Below, one piece after another: positions 17,013 to 24,584 of a DNA stretch of 64,000 bases. Location of the stretch: contig JAPOXA010000064.1 in NCBI GenBank assembly GCA_026707325.1, positions 1 to 64,000 on the forward strand. Direction: 5' to 3'. A model generated the notes under the pieces. That model saw only the letters and a list, made by a program, of their open reading frames with translations, was not told where the DNA came from and ran no database searches. The translations under genes were made by a program, and so were the position numbers. Positions within the stretch are counted from its first letter, which is position 1. The number at the start of each line of letters is the position of its first letter. The DNA comes from Acidobacteriota bacterium (GTDB lineage Bacteria; Acidobacteriota; Thermoanaerobaculia; Multivoradales; Multivoraceae).

Positions 17013-18217
17013 ACGAGTTCGTCGAGCGCCAGATGAAACTGACCTGGCGGCCGCCAAAGAAGAGCTACGACGTGGTGATCGTCGGCGCCGGCGGACACGG
17101 GCTGGCGACCGCCTACTACCTGGCGACCCGCCACGGCATCACGAACGTCGCCGTCTTCGAGCGCGGCTACATCGGCGGCGGCAACTCGGGACGGAACACG
17201 ACGATCATCCGCGCCAACTACGGCATCCCGGCCGCGGTCCGCTTCTACCAGCGAAGCGTCGACCTCTACCGGGGCCTGGAAGAAGAAACCGACCGCTGGC
17301 TCATGCATCAGGCCAAGGGCCTGCTGTGGATGGCGCACTCGGAAGCCGCCGTGCGAGCCGAACGGATGCGGGCGAAGCTGAACACCGAGTTCGGCGCCGA
17401 AACCGAGTTCGTCGAGCCGCAGGAGGTCCAGGAACTCTGCCCGCAGCTCGACATCGAGGGCGGCGGCCGCTGGCCGGTGCTGGGCGCCTCCTACCACCCG
17501 CAGGGGGCCACCGCCCGCCACGATCGGGTCGTCTGGGCTCTCGCCGAAGGGGCGATGGAACGAGGCGCCCACGTCCACCAGAACACGCCGGTTGAAGGTC
17601 TGATTCTCGACGGCGAGCGGGTCGCCGGCGTCAGGACTGCGGCCGGCGACGTCGCCGCCGGCGCCATCGTCTCGGCGGTCGGCGGCCACGTCAGCCGCAT
17701 CGCGGCCATGGCGGGTCTCCGGCTGCCCATCCGCAGCCACCGGCTGCAGGCGTTCGTCACGAACCACTACCGGCAGCAGCTCGGGCCCATCGTCGCCTCG
17801 TCGGAGCTCTTCTTCTACGCCTCGCAGACCGCCCGCGGCGAGATGCTCCTGGGCGCCGAGATCGACCCGCAACCCAGCTTCTCCTACCGCTCGAGCCACG
17901 ACTTCGTCCAGGACGTGTGCCGGCGGGCGCTCAACCTGCTGCCCTTCATGGCGAACCTGCGGGTGCTGCGGCAATGGACCGGTGTCTGTGACATGAGCCC
18001 CGACTACTCGCCGATCATGGGACGCACGGGCGTGCCCGGCTTCTTCATCACGACCGGCTGGGGCACCTGGGGCTTCAAGGCGATCCCCGCCGGCGGCGAG
18101 CAGATGGCGGAACTCATCGCCACCGGCGAGGTACCGGAGCTGATCGCGCCGTTCGGCCTCGACCGCTTCGCCCGCGACCGCACGATGGCCGACCGCGGAT
18201 CGGCGGGGACCCACTAG
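17009..18217 (+). CDS. soxB: Sarcosine oxidase beta subunit
   Basis: 402 residues of the DAO/SoxB FAD oxidoreductase family. The dinucleotide motif is DVVIVGAGGHGLATAYYLA near residues 20-38. The flavin-attachment loop GGGNSGRNTTIIRANYG follows, as in heterotetrameric sarcosine oxidases, and the C-terminal FAD motif is SPIMGRTGVPGFFITTGWGTWGFK. It catalyses oxidation of sarcosine at the covalent flavin site and passes electrons to the alpha subunit. ATG 17009 overlaps the soxA stop (ATGA), and soxD starts 2 nt after its stop, forming a tight A-B-D operon. Gene order differs from the common B-D-A-G order. Confidence 0.92.
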   Translation: MNEFVERQMKLTWRPPKKSYDVVIVGAGGHGLATAYYLATRHGITNVAVFERGYIGGGNSGRNTTIIRANYGIPAAVRFYQRSVDLYRGLEEETDRWLMHQAKGLLWMAHSEAAVRAERMRAKLNTEFGAETEFVEPQEVQELCPQLDIEGGGRWPVLGASYHPQGATARHDRVVWALAEGAMERGAHVHQNTPVEGLILDGERVAGVRTAAGDVAAGAIVSAVGGHVSRIAAMAGLRLPIRSHRLQAFVTNHYRQQLGPIVASSELFFYASQTARGEMLLGAEIDPQPSFSYRSSHDFVQDVCRRALNLLPFMANLRVLRQWTGVCDMSPDYSPIMGRTGVPGFFITTGWGTWGFKAIPAGGEQMAELIATGEVPELIAPFGLDRFARDRTMADRGSAGTH

Positions 18218-18219
18218 CG

Positions 18220-18468
18220 ATGAGCCTGCGCATCCCCTGCCCCCACTGCGGTAACCGCTCGGTCCACGAGTTCGTCCACGGCGAGGTCCGGCAGGTACCA
18301 GACCACCTGACCGACCCGGACGAGCGCGATCTCGACCTCGCCTTCATGCACGACAACGAGGAGGGCGTCGTCACCGAACGCTGGTTCCACGCCCTGGGTT
18401 GCCGGCGCTGGTTCGAGATCCGGCGCGACACGACGACCGATCGGATCATCGAACGCCGAGCATCCTGA
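18220..18468 (+). CDS. soxD: Sarcosine oxidase delta subunit
   Basis: 82 residues, the usual size for SoxD. It has the zinc-binding pattern CPHCGNRSVHEF near the start and GCRRWFEIRRDT near the end, with the family phrase ERWFHALGCRRWF. SoxD is a small zinc subunit that stabilises the heterotetramer. It starts 2 nt after soxB, so it is translated as part of the same operon. This confirms that the two genes upstream encode the heterotetrameric enzyme rather than a monomeric sarcosine oxidase. Confidence 0.92.
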   Translation: MSLRIPCPHCGNRSVHEFVHGEVRQVPDHLTDPDERDLDLAFMHDNEEGVVTERWFHALGCRRWFEIRRDTTTDRIIERRAS

Positions 18469-18535
18469 CCGGCCAGCCAGTTTCCGACTACAATCCAGAG
18501 CACAGTCCGTAACCAGAACCCGGAGGACGCCGCAC

Positions 18536-19624
18536 ATGGCTCGACGCACACTCATTCTCACCACCCTGCTCGCCTTCGCGGCCACCGGCGCCATCGTCGC
18601 GTCCGACGACATCCCCCGCCGGCACGACGGCAAGCCTGACCTCTCCGGGACATACGACATCGCCACCCTGACGCCGCTGCAGCGACCCGCACAGTACGGC
18701 GACAACCTGACGCTCACCCCCGAACAGGCCCAGGCCATCGCCGACCACTGGCGGCGAAACTTCGAGAAGGACTACGCGCCGAGCGACCCGAATCGCGAAG
18801 CGCCTCCGGAGGGGGGTACCGGCATCTACGCTCCCGAGTTCACGGGAGCCGCAGGCAAGGTCGGCGGCTACAACGCCTTCTACGTCGACATCGGCGACGG
18901 CAACTTCCAGCTCGATGGCGAGTACCGCACCTCGATCATCACGGAGCCCGCGAACGGCCGCATGCCGGCGCTCACCGATGCGGCAAAGCAGCGGTACGCG
19001 GAGGGCGCGGCCTTCCGCCACGAGAACACCGGCACCGCCTGGTGGATCGACCGCGACTTCGGCCCCTACGACGACCCGGAACTCCGCCCGCACGCCGAGC
19101 GCTGCCTGCTGGGCTTCGGCTCCACCGCCGGGCCGCCGGCGCTGCCCGTCATGTACAACAACATGAAGCGGATCGTGCAGACGGACACTCACCTGATGAT
19201 CCTGGTCGAGATGAACCATGACGCCCGGATCATCCGCGTCGACTCCGAGCACGACGACGACGTCGAGAGCTGGCTCGGTGAGTCGGTCGGCCGCTGGGAA
19301 GGCGACACCCTGGTCGTGAAGACGAAGAACTTCGGCGACGACTACAGCTTCACCCAGGGCTCGAAGGACATGGTGATCACCGAGCGCTTCAGTCGCATCG
19401 ACGAGGACACCCTGCTCTACGGCTTCACGGTCGACGACCCGAACACCTGGACCGAGCCCTGGAGCGGAGAGTACCCGTGGCCGGCCAGCACCAACAAGGT
19501 CTTCGAGTACGCCTGCCACGAAGGCAACTACGCCCTCGGCGGCATCCTCCGCGGCGCCCGTCTGCTCGAGAAGGAAGCGCTAGCGGGCGACGCCGCCTCC
19601 ACCGGCGGCGGAGGCTCCAAGTAG
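18536..19624 (+). CDS. Secreted PDLSG-family protein, copy 1 (unknown function)
   Basis: 362 residues with a Sec signal (1-22). Family landmarks: RRHDGKPDLSGTYDIATLTPL (29-48), KVGGYNAFYVD (108-118), YRTSIITEPANGRMP (130-144), MYNNMKRIVQTDTHLMI (206-222), NHDARIIRVDSEH, GRWEGDTLVVKTKNF (252-266), ITERFSRID (281-289), YGFTVDDP and FEYACHEGNYALGGILRGAR (323-342). This family recurs seven times in the window. The C-terminal half reads like a beta-rich barrel (inference); no enzymatic motif is known to me. It starts 67 nt after soxD, with GGAGG upstream of the ATG, and is followed 22 nt later by a long inverted-repeat element. Confidence 0.85.
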   Translation: MARRTLILTTLLAFAATGAIVASDDIPRRHDGKPDLSGTYDIATLTPLQRPAQYGDNLTLTPEQAQAIADHWRRNFEKDYAPSDPNREAPPEGGTGIYAPEFTGAAGKVGGYNAFYVDIGDGNFQLDGEYRTSIITEPANGRMPALTDAAKQRYAEGAAFRHENTGTAWWIDRDFGPYDDPELRPHAERCLLGFGSTAGPPALPVMYNNMKRIVQTDTHLMILVEMNHDARIIRVDSEHDDDVESWLGESVGRWEGDTLVVKTKNFGDDYSFTQGSKDMVITERFSRIDEDTLLYGFTVDDPNTWTEPWSGEYPWPASTNKVFEYACHEGNYALGGILRGARLLEKEALAGDAASTGGGGSK

Positions 19625-19646
19625 CAGAGTCCCGGGTGGCACCCGC

Positions 19647-19819
19647 CCGGTCCGGGTTCCGGGGGGCGCCGTCCCGGTACCGTTCGCGCTTGGTCGGAGA
19701 ACGGGAGGGGGTGCGCTCACTGCACTCCGCTCGCTTCGGTTTGGTGTCGGTTGCTGAGAGCGCATGGGGAGTCGCTCGCTCCGAGCTACCTGGACGGCGC
19801 CCCCCGGAACCCGGACCGG
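19647..19819 (+). repeat. Long-armed inverted-repeat element (173 nt) downstream of PDLSG copy 1
   Basis: Two perfectly complementary 28-nt arms (19647-19674 and 19792-19819; core words GGTTCCGGGG and CCCCGGAACC) enclose a 117-nt core. The core contains GGAGGGGG, GCTCGCTTCGG, CGGTTGCTGA and GTCGCTCGCTCC. A second element with the same plan and a recognisably similar core, but unrelated arms, lies at 23101-23271, again directly after a PDLSG gene and in the same orientation relative to it. Could be a 3'-UTR structure, a terminator or a non-coding RNA. Nothing else is seen in the 267 nt before the next gene. Confidence 0.7.
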
Positions 19820-19891
19820 ACTGGACGATCTTGGGCTCCGTCAACAGCCGGCTGCTAAGGTCAGCCGCTGAATCTCGTGGAGGACAACCCA

Positions 19892-20371
19892 ATGCGCCGC
19901 ACACTCTTCGTTTTGCTGATCGCTAGTCTCCTGTCCGTGACTGCCGCTGCCGCAGACAACCATGGCCCGAAGGTCGAAGACCTGGCCTGGATGACCGGGA
20001 CCTGGAGCAGTGCAACGCTGGAAGAGAACTGGGCCATACCGAAGAACGGCTCGATGGTGGCGCGGGTCCGCGGCTTCACGGCCGACGGCGCGACGAACAT
20101 GATCGAGTTGATTTCGATCGAGGAAGAGAACGACTCCCTGGTGCTGCGTCTCAAGCAGTGGAACCCGGGCATGGAGCCTCGCTACGAGGGCTTCCTGGTG
20201 ATGAAGCTGGTCGAGTCGAAGGACCGGATGATCAAGTTCGAGGACACGGGCGAAGGAGCAACCGTTCTGGCCAAGCTGGGCTACAGCCGCCCCGCCGACG
20301 ACAAGTTCGTCATCTCGATCGAGACGCCCACCGGCCAGTCGTTCGAGATCACGCTCGACGCAGTCAAGTAG
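19892..20371 (+). CDS. Secreted DUF6265-like protein
   Basis: 159 residues with a Sec signal (MRRTLFVLLIASLLSVTAAAA). The mature part opens with VEDLAWMTGTWSSATLEENW and AIPKNGSMVARVRGF, the hallmark of DUF6265-like small periplasmic beta-barrel proteins. Function is unknown; such proteins are predicted to be lipocalin-like. ATG 19892 was chosen because GGAGGA lies 8 nt upstream; an in-frame GTG at 19877 overlaps that ribosome-binding site and is unlikely. It precedes a DUF2911 gene by 10 nt and a GFA-family gene, forming a three-gene rightward operon. Confidence 0.8.
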   Translation: MRRTLFVLLIASLLSVTAAAADNHGPKVEDLAWMTGTWSSATLEENWAIPKNGSMVARVRGFTADGATNMIELISIEEENDSLVLRLKQWNPGMEPRYEGFLVMKLVESKDRMIKFEDTGEGATVLAKLGYSRPADDKFVISIETPTGQSFEITLDAVK

Positions 20372-20381
20372 CCCCGGCGCC

Positions 20382-21044
20382 ATGGCGCTGAGCCGGTTCG
20401 GAATCGCGGCGTCCGCGGCGCTCATCGCCGCGGGTGCCGAACTGTTGGCAGGCGGCGGGTTCGCCACCGCTCAGGACCGGCCGGCCAGCCCGGCGGGCGC
20501 CGCCGCGACCCAGATCGGCGGCTACTTCGACCCCCGCTCCGGCTACGTCAACGGCGGCTGGATCGAAGTCAGGTTCGGACGGCCGCTCCGCCGCGGCCGC
20601 GACATCTTCGGACCGCCCGACTTCATCGCCTTCCTCAACGACGGCGCCCCGGTGTGGCGAGCGGGCGCGAACCTCACGACCCGGCTGATCACCGAGCTGC
20701 CGCTGGTCATCGACGACACCCGCCTCGAACCGGGCGAGTACACGATGTTCATCCAGCTCGGCCCGCAACGGTGGATCCTCATCATCTCCGAGTGGCCGGC
20801 GCAGGAACGGTACGACTACCACGACCGGGAAGCGCTCTTCGGCGCCTACGGCTACACGCCGGACAAGGACGTGCTGCGCACCGACATGACGCTTCAGCCC
20901 CTGCCCATGTCCTTCGAGCAGTTGTCCTGGCAGTTCCTCGATGTGACCCCGGAGGGCGGCCGCCTGGCGCTCATCTGGGACAAGCAGATGGCGTCCGTGC
21001 CATTCCAGATCGCCCCGCCACAAGCAGGAGAAGCCGATGAGTGA
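20382..21044 (+). CDS. Secreted DUF2911 family protein
   Basis: 220 residues with a signal peptide ending near FATAQ (residue 31). The DUF2911 core is visible: TQIGGYFDPRSGYV, VRFGRPLRRGRDIFG, PVWRAGANLTTRLIT, LPLVIDDTRLEPGEYTMFIQLG and WILIISEW. DUF2911 proteins are periplasmic, common in Acidobacteriota and Bacteroidota, and have no known reaction. It follows the DUF6265-like gene by 10 nt and overlaps the next gene by 8 bp, so all three are likely co-translated. Confidence 0.85.
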   Translation: MALSRFGIAASAALIAAGAELLAGGGFATAQDRPASPAGAAATQIGGYFDPRSGYVNGGWIEVRFGRPLRRGRDIFGPPDFIAFLNDGAPVWRAGANLTTRLITELPLVIDDTRLEPGEYTMFIQLGPQRWILIISEWPAQERYDYHDREALFGAYGYTPDKDVLRTDMTLQPLPMSFEQLSWQFLDVTPEGGRLALIWDKQMASVPFQIAPPQAGEADE

Positions 21045-21480
21045 ATCCACAGCGACTGGAACCCGAATGCGCGGCCAATGCCTCTGCAGTGCGGTCGAGT
21101 TCGAAGTCGACGTGCCCGAACGCACCTACAGCATCTGCCACTGCGGCATATGCCGCCGCTGGTCCGGCGGCCCACTGATGTCCGTCCACTGTCCCGAGCC
21201 GCGAACCGAGTGGCTGAACGACGAGGGCCTGACCTGGTACCAGGGCACCCCCTGGGCCCAGCGCGGCTTCTGCTCGCGCTGCGGATCGAGCCTGTTCTGG
21301 CGTCTCGCCCAGGAGCCGGAGGGCATGCTGATCGTCAGCGTCGACGCTCTCGACGACGACGCCGGCTTCGCACTCGACCGCCACATCTACAGCGACGCCA
21401 GGCCCGATCGTTACGACTTCGCCGACGACCGCCCGCGGGTGACCGAGGCGGAGCTGATGAAGGAGCTGGGGCTCGGGTAG
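21037..21480 (+). CDS. GFA (glutathione-dependent formaldehyde-activating-like) zinc protein
   Basis: 147 residues with the zinc-binding cysteine pattern of the GFA/CENP-V family: GQCLCSAVEFEV, SICHCGICRRWSG and GFCSRCGSSLFWR, followed by ERLIVSVDALDD-like residues (MLIVSVDALDDD). Most family members are not true formaldehyde-GSH enzymes, so the reaction is open. Formaldehyde chemistry would fit the sarcosine oxidase genes 3 kb upstream, but that link is inference. It overlaps the DUF2911 gene by 8 bp. Confidence 0.85.
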   Translation: MSESTATGTRMRGQCLCSAVEFEVDVPERTYSICHCGICRRWSGGPLMSVHCPEPRTEWLNDEGLTWYQGTPWAQRGFCSRCGSSLFWRLAQEPEGMLIVSVDALDDDAGFALDRHIYSDARPDRYDFADDRPRVTEAELMKELGLG

Positions 21481-21593
21481 AAACCAAGCGCGGGCGTTCG
21501 TACCGGGCCTCCTCTCGGAAGCCAACCCAGAAGTCCGGGTCTCCTGACAGAGTGACAGTCGCCCAGCTTGAAACGACGTACCATGAGCGCTCT

Positions 21594-21617
21594 TCGGAGA
21601 CACGCTCGTGTCTCCGA
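21594..21617. terminator. Perfect 11-bp hairpin after the GFA gene
   Basis: TCGGAGACACG-CT-CGTGTCTCCGA is a perfect inverted repeat with a 2-nt loop, 114 nt after the GFA stop. No T-run follows, so it may be a processing or termination signal or a protein-binding palindrome. Confidence 0.4.
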
Positions 21618-21636
21618 CACTCAAGCACTCAACTCA

Positions 21637-21662
21637 CCGCCGCCGCAGCTAGCTAGCGGCGG
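21637..21662. other. Second hairpin upstream of the broken gene
   Basis: CCGCCGC (21637-21643) pairs with GCGGCGG (21656-21662) around a loop containing the palindrome AGCTAGCT. It lies 30 nt before the ATG of the degraded gene at 21692. Its role is unknown; it could be its leader structure or a terminator for the operon upstream. Confidence 0.3.
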
Positions 21663-21691
21663 ATCACCTAGCGATTCAGCAGGAGACCACG

Positions 21692-22641
21692 ATGAGGCTA
21701 CGGCTGATCGGAACTTAGACTGTGACCTTCGTTCTTCTAGTCATCGGCCCCGTGGCGGCCCAAGACTTCACGGTCCAAGGAAACGGCAACTTCAATCGGG
21801 ACTTGCCGCAACGCCTGACAGCCGGCACTTGGCAAGCACGGGTGTCGGTGCCAGTGTCAGATCGGATCTGGCTTCTGCAGGTCATCCCCTACGACGGCTA
21901 CGATGGCCACTATGGCTCGCTCAGCTTCGATGAGGATGCGCCCAGCAACGCCACCTTTCGTGTCGGAACTGACAGAGGTGCCGACGTCCCGTTGGCCGCT
22001 ACTTCGTCCGGCCGACGGTCCTGGATGGGCAGTGGAGCATCCGGTTCAGCAAACAGGGGGGTGGCCCACCGCCGAACGACCCCGGTCCGCCCACAACACC
22101 TGGTGACGGCACCCTGCAGAACGGTCAGTTCGGCGTCGTGTTCGGCGCTACCGCGAACGGCGAACGCGTTGACGGCCAGTTAGCCGCGTGGGCTTCCGAC
22201 AAAGGCATACTGTTCTGGCTCTTCGACTCGCAGAATCCGGAAGCTCTGTTCAAAGTGCTCGACGGCCGTTCGGTCAACGGACACTGGTGGATGGACCTCG
22301 CCGTCACATCCGACCTGCGGACAGCAACAGTCGCGGCCCCAGAAGGCCGAGTATCGACCGACACGTGGTCAATACTCACGGGGCCCGCCCGTTCGATCTT
22401 CTCCGGCGAGACGAGGAGCACCCTGGTCCACTGTGCTTTTCCTTCGGACCGCTCGGACAACCGATGTGCGATCTCCGGACTCGGCACTACGCTCTCGCTG
22501 CGCGATGCATGGGATTCGCAAGGCCGGATCCCCGCCAAGTACTACACGTCTTCTGTAGGAGCGGCGATAGCCGGCGAAGTAGCCGCACCGCCGTCCTGGA
22601 TCGGCCGAGAACTGCTTCCCGTACCTGCAAGTCGGCCTTGA
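21692..22641 (+). pseudogene. Broken secreted protein gene: nonsense codon plus frameshift
   Basis: An ATG at 21692 with AGGAGA upstream opens a signal peptide that is interrupted by TAG at codon 9 (21716-21718) and then continues as TVTFVLLVIGPVAAQD. The frame reads well until about ADVP (near 21990). Sensible sequence then resumes one frame away (GRYFVRPTVLDGQWSIRFS, QNGQFGVVFGATANGERVDG) and runs to 22641. It contains the phrase NPEALFKVLDGRSVNGHWW, which recalls secreted Acidobacteriota proteins with NPEVLVKVLDG...NGHxWV. An internal GTG at 21722 could rescue the first defect but not the second. Function unknown; probably decaying. Confidence 0.7.
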
Positions 22642-22647
22642 GCGGCT

Positions 22648-22740
22648 AGGCGTATCGAAGACCGAGACGCCACCCAGCACCAGAGAATCCTCCTTGACGT
22701 TGCCGACGGAGCCGGCGTCGTCCAGATAGAGGAGATGCAC
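22648..22740 (-). pseudogene. N-terminal fragment of a DUF3800 gene
   Basis: Leftward from an ATG at 22740 the frame reads MHLLYLDDAGSVGNVKEDSL and then VLGGVSVFDTP, the typical opening of DUF3800 proteins (LYLDESGxxG...fvLGGvav), which are RNase H-like and often linked to defence or mobile DNA. After about 31 residues the similarity stops where the frame runs antisense into the broken gene at 21692-22641. The remaining 200 or more residues are missing, so this is a truncated remnant. Confidence 0.6.
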
Positions 22741-22980
22741 GTCCGCAGCGTCACAGGGGTGTACAACGAAAACGCGGCCGGGTGAGCAAGTGCTCAGCGA
22801 ACCGCCGTGGCAGCCCTCCCAACCGCAATGGGAATCTTGGCCCGTCCGCCAGTGCCCGTCAACCGTCTCCAGGGAGTCCCCACCGATGAGTGCGTCGAAA
22901 CCAGCGGGCGGAAGAAGTTAGAGGAGCGAGGCTTCGCCTCGCGCCCGTGTTCCCCGGGCGTTACCGCTCCGCGGCGTCGC
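22741..22980. other. Gene-free stretch before the repeat block
   Basis: No supported gene. It is the start of a 544-nt gene-free interval (22741-23284) whose second half is filled by the triple-hairpin repeat and a long-armed inverted-repeat element. A small hairpin GCGAGGC-TTC-GCCTCGC is visible near 22927-22943. Confidence 0.5.
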
Positions 22981-23070
22981 CCGGAGGCCACCAAGCGGAG
23001 CCGGCCTGACGGCCGGCACGTCCTTCCAGCCGCCTTCGGCGGCAGCGGGTCAGAAGACCCGCGCACCCAG
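22981..23070. repeat. Triple-hairpin intergenic repeat, copy A (90 nt)
   Basis: Closely matches 52869-52956. It contains three consecutive perfect hairpins: GCCGGCC-TGAC-GGCCGGC, GCCGCC-TTC-GGCGGC and GCGGGTC-AGAA-GACCCGC. Differences from copy B fall mainly in loops and linkers while the stems stay paired. Likely a BIME-like palindromic repeat cluster. Confidence 0.8.
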
Positions 23071-23100
23071 AGATACGCCGAAGTCCGACGATGTCCAGCT

Positions 23101-23271
23101 TGAGCCGGGGCCGGAGGGGAGGGTCCCAGCGGACTGGAGGCGAGCGACGCCCGACGCCCTTTCATCAACCGGCGCCGCAGCGAAGCGAAGCCGACCGGAG
23201 CGAGCGCCAGCTTCCCCTCCACCTAGGGAGCGTGAGCGGCCGCTGGGACCCTCCCCTCCGGCCCCGGCTCA
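23101..23271 (-). repeat. Long-armed inverted-repeat element (171 nt) downstream of PDLSG copy 2
   Basis: Two perfectly complementary 32-nt arms (23101-23132 and 23240-23271; inner words GAGGGTCCCAGCGG and CCGCTGGGACCCTC) enclose a 107-nt core. Read leftward, the core has GGAGGGG, GCTCGCTCCGG, GCTTCGCTTCG, CGGTTGATGA and GTCGCTCGCCTCC, matching the order of words in the element at 19647-19819. The arms of the two elements are unrelated in sequence. It begins 13 nt after the stop codon of the leftward PDLSG gene. Confidence 0.7.
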
Positions 23272-23284
23272 GGCGGGTGCTCGC

Positions 23285-24415
23285 CTACTGGCCGCCCGTT
23301 CCGGCCGCGGCCGCCAGGGCCTCAGCTTCGAGCAGCCGCGCGCCGCGCATGATGTTGCCCATCGCGTAGTTGCCTTCGTGACAGGCGTACTCGTAGACCT
23401 TCTCCGTGGTTGCAGGCCAGACGTAGTCGCCCTTCCAGGGGCGGGTCCAGGTCGAGGGGTCCTCGACGGTGAACTCGTAGTGGAGGGTGTCCGCGTCGAG
23501 CCGGGTGAAGCGCTCCGTGACGTGCAGGTCGCGCGAGGCGGAACCCAGACCCGGTCGGTCGCCAAAGTTCTTCGTGCTGACGACCATGGTGTCGCCTTCC
23601 CACCAGCCGATGGAGTCGCCCAGCCACTTGCGCACCCGCGGCTCGTCGTGCTCGGAGTTCAGGCGAATCACCCGGGCGTCGTGGTTCATCTCGACCAGGA
23701 TCATCACGTGGGTGTCGGTCTGCACGATCCGCTTGTGGTTGTTGTAGAGCGCCGGCAGCATCGGCGGTCCCTGGGTCGAGCCGAAGCCCATGATGCAGCG
23801 CTCCGCGTGCGGCCGCTGCTCGATATCGTCGTACGGCCCCGGTGCGTCGGCGTCTCCTTCCTGAATCCACCAAGCGACACCCTTGTTCGCCCGGAACGGT
23901 GTCAGCGCCCGCCGGGCGGCGCGGCGCTCCCTGGCGGCGTCGGTGATCGGCGGCATCCGGCCGTTCGCGGGCTCGGAGATGATCGAGGTCCGGTAGGCGC
24001 CGTCGATGGACACCGCGCTCGAGCCGCGGTCGATCCAGAACGCGTTGTAGCCGCCCACGTTGCCCGCGCCCAGGTTCTCGCGCTGGGAGTCGTCGAAGCC
24101 GACCGGGGCAGCGCCCGTATCGGACGGAGCGGCGCGGTTCGGATCGCTCTTCTCGTTGGCCTTGGCCAGCAGCGCCTGCTCTTCCTCCTCGATCGCCTTC
24201 GCCTCCTCGGCCGTCAGGAACAGGTTCTCGCCGTACTTCGCGGGCCGCTGAAGCGGCGTCAGGGTGGCGATGTTGTAGAAGCCCGAGAGGTCGGGCTTGC
24301 CGTCCGCCATCCGGGGAATGTCGTCTTCGGCGGCGACCACCGGAAGCGCGATCAGGGCCGCGAAGCCCAGCGTGAGCACGGCGCGGGCCAGTACTGCCGA
24401 GATCGGGTGGTTCAT
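23285..24415 (-). CDS. Secreted PDLSG-family protein, copy 2
   Basis: 376 residues with a Sec signal ending near VVAAE. It carries all family landmarks: MADGKPDLSGFYNIATLTPL, NVGGYNAFWIDRG, YRTSIISEPANGRMP, ALYNNHKRIVQTDTHVM, NHDARVIRLNSEHD, IGWWEGDTMVVSTKNF, VTERFTRLD and YEYACHEGNYAMGNIMRGAR. Compared with copy 1 it has a charged insertion (EEEEQALLAKANEKSD) near residue 75. ATG 24415 was chosen because GGAGGAT lies directly upstream and the signal peptide starts there. Divergent from the PQQ dehydrogenase gene (169-nt shared promoter region); followed by a long-armed inverted-repeat element. Function unknown. Confidence 0.85.
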   Translation of the reverse strand: MNHPISAVLARAVLTLGFAALIALPVVAAEDDIPRMADGKPDLSGFYNIATLTPLQRPAKYGENLFLTAEEAKAIEEEEQALLAKANEKSDPNRAAPSDTGAAPVGFDDSQRENLGAGNVGGYNAFWIDRGSSAVSIDGAYRTSIISEPANGRMPPITDAARERRAARRALTPFRANKGVAWWIQEGDADAPGPYDDIEQRPHAERCIMGFGSTQGPPMLPALYNNHKRIVQTDTHVMILVEMNHDARVIRLNSEHDEPRVRKWLGDSIGWWEGDTMVVSTKNFGDRPGLGSASRDLHVTERFTRLDADTLHYEFTVEDPSTWTRPWKGDYVWPATTEKVYEYACHEGNYAMGNIMRGARLLEAEALAAAAGTGGQ

Positions 24416-24584
24416 CGATCCTCCTCCGACTGTTTGGGTCCGTTGCTGCGTCAACGATCGTACCAGCGGCATCGGAGCCGGCGCCCTGGCCAGCTGGCCC
24501 AAGCGGTCCGCCGGCATCCCGCTATGCTCCGCCCCGACTACGAATCAGGCAGGTACCCGTCTGCCGACGAGCGGGGAGCGTGAC

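Noticed and set aside
19647..19819. Long inverted repeat considered as an integron attC site or a MITE
   Set aside because: No RYYYAAC/GTTRRRY ends for attC, no integrase, and the arms of the two copies are unrelated, whereas copies of one MITE family would share terminal repeats.
22794..23222. Leftward 142-codon frame over the repeat block
   Set aside because: It reads through the hairpin repeats and has no recognisable domain, start context or codon pattern.
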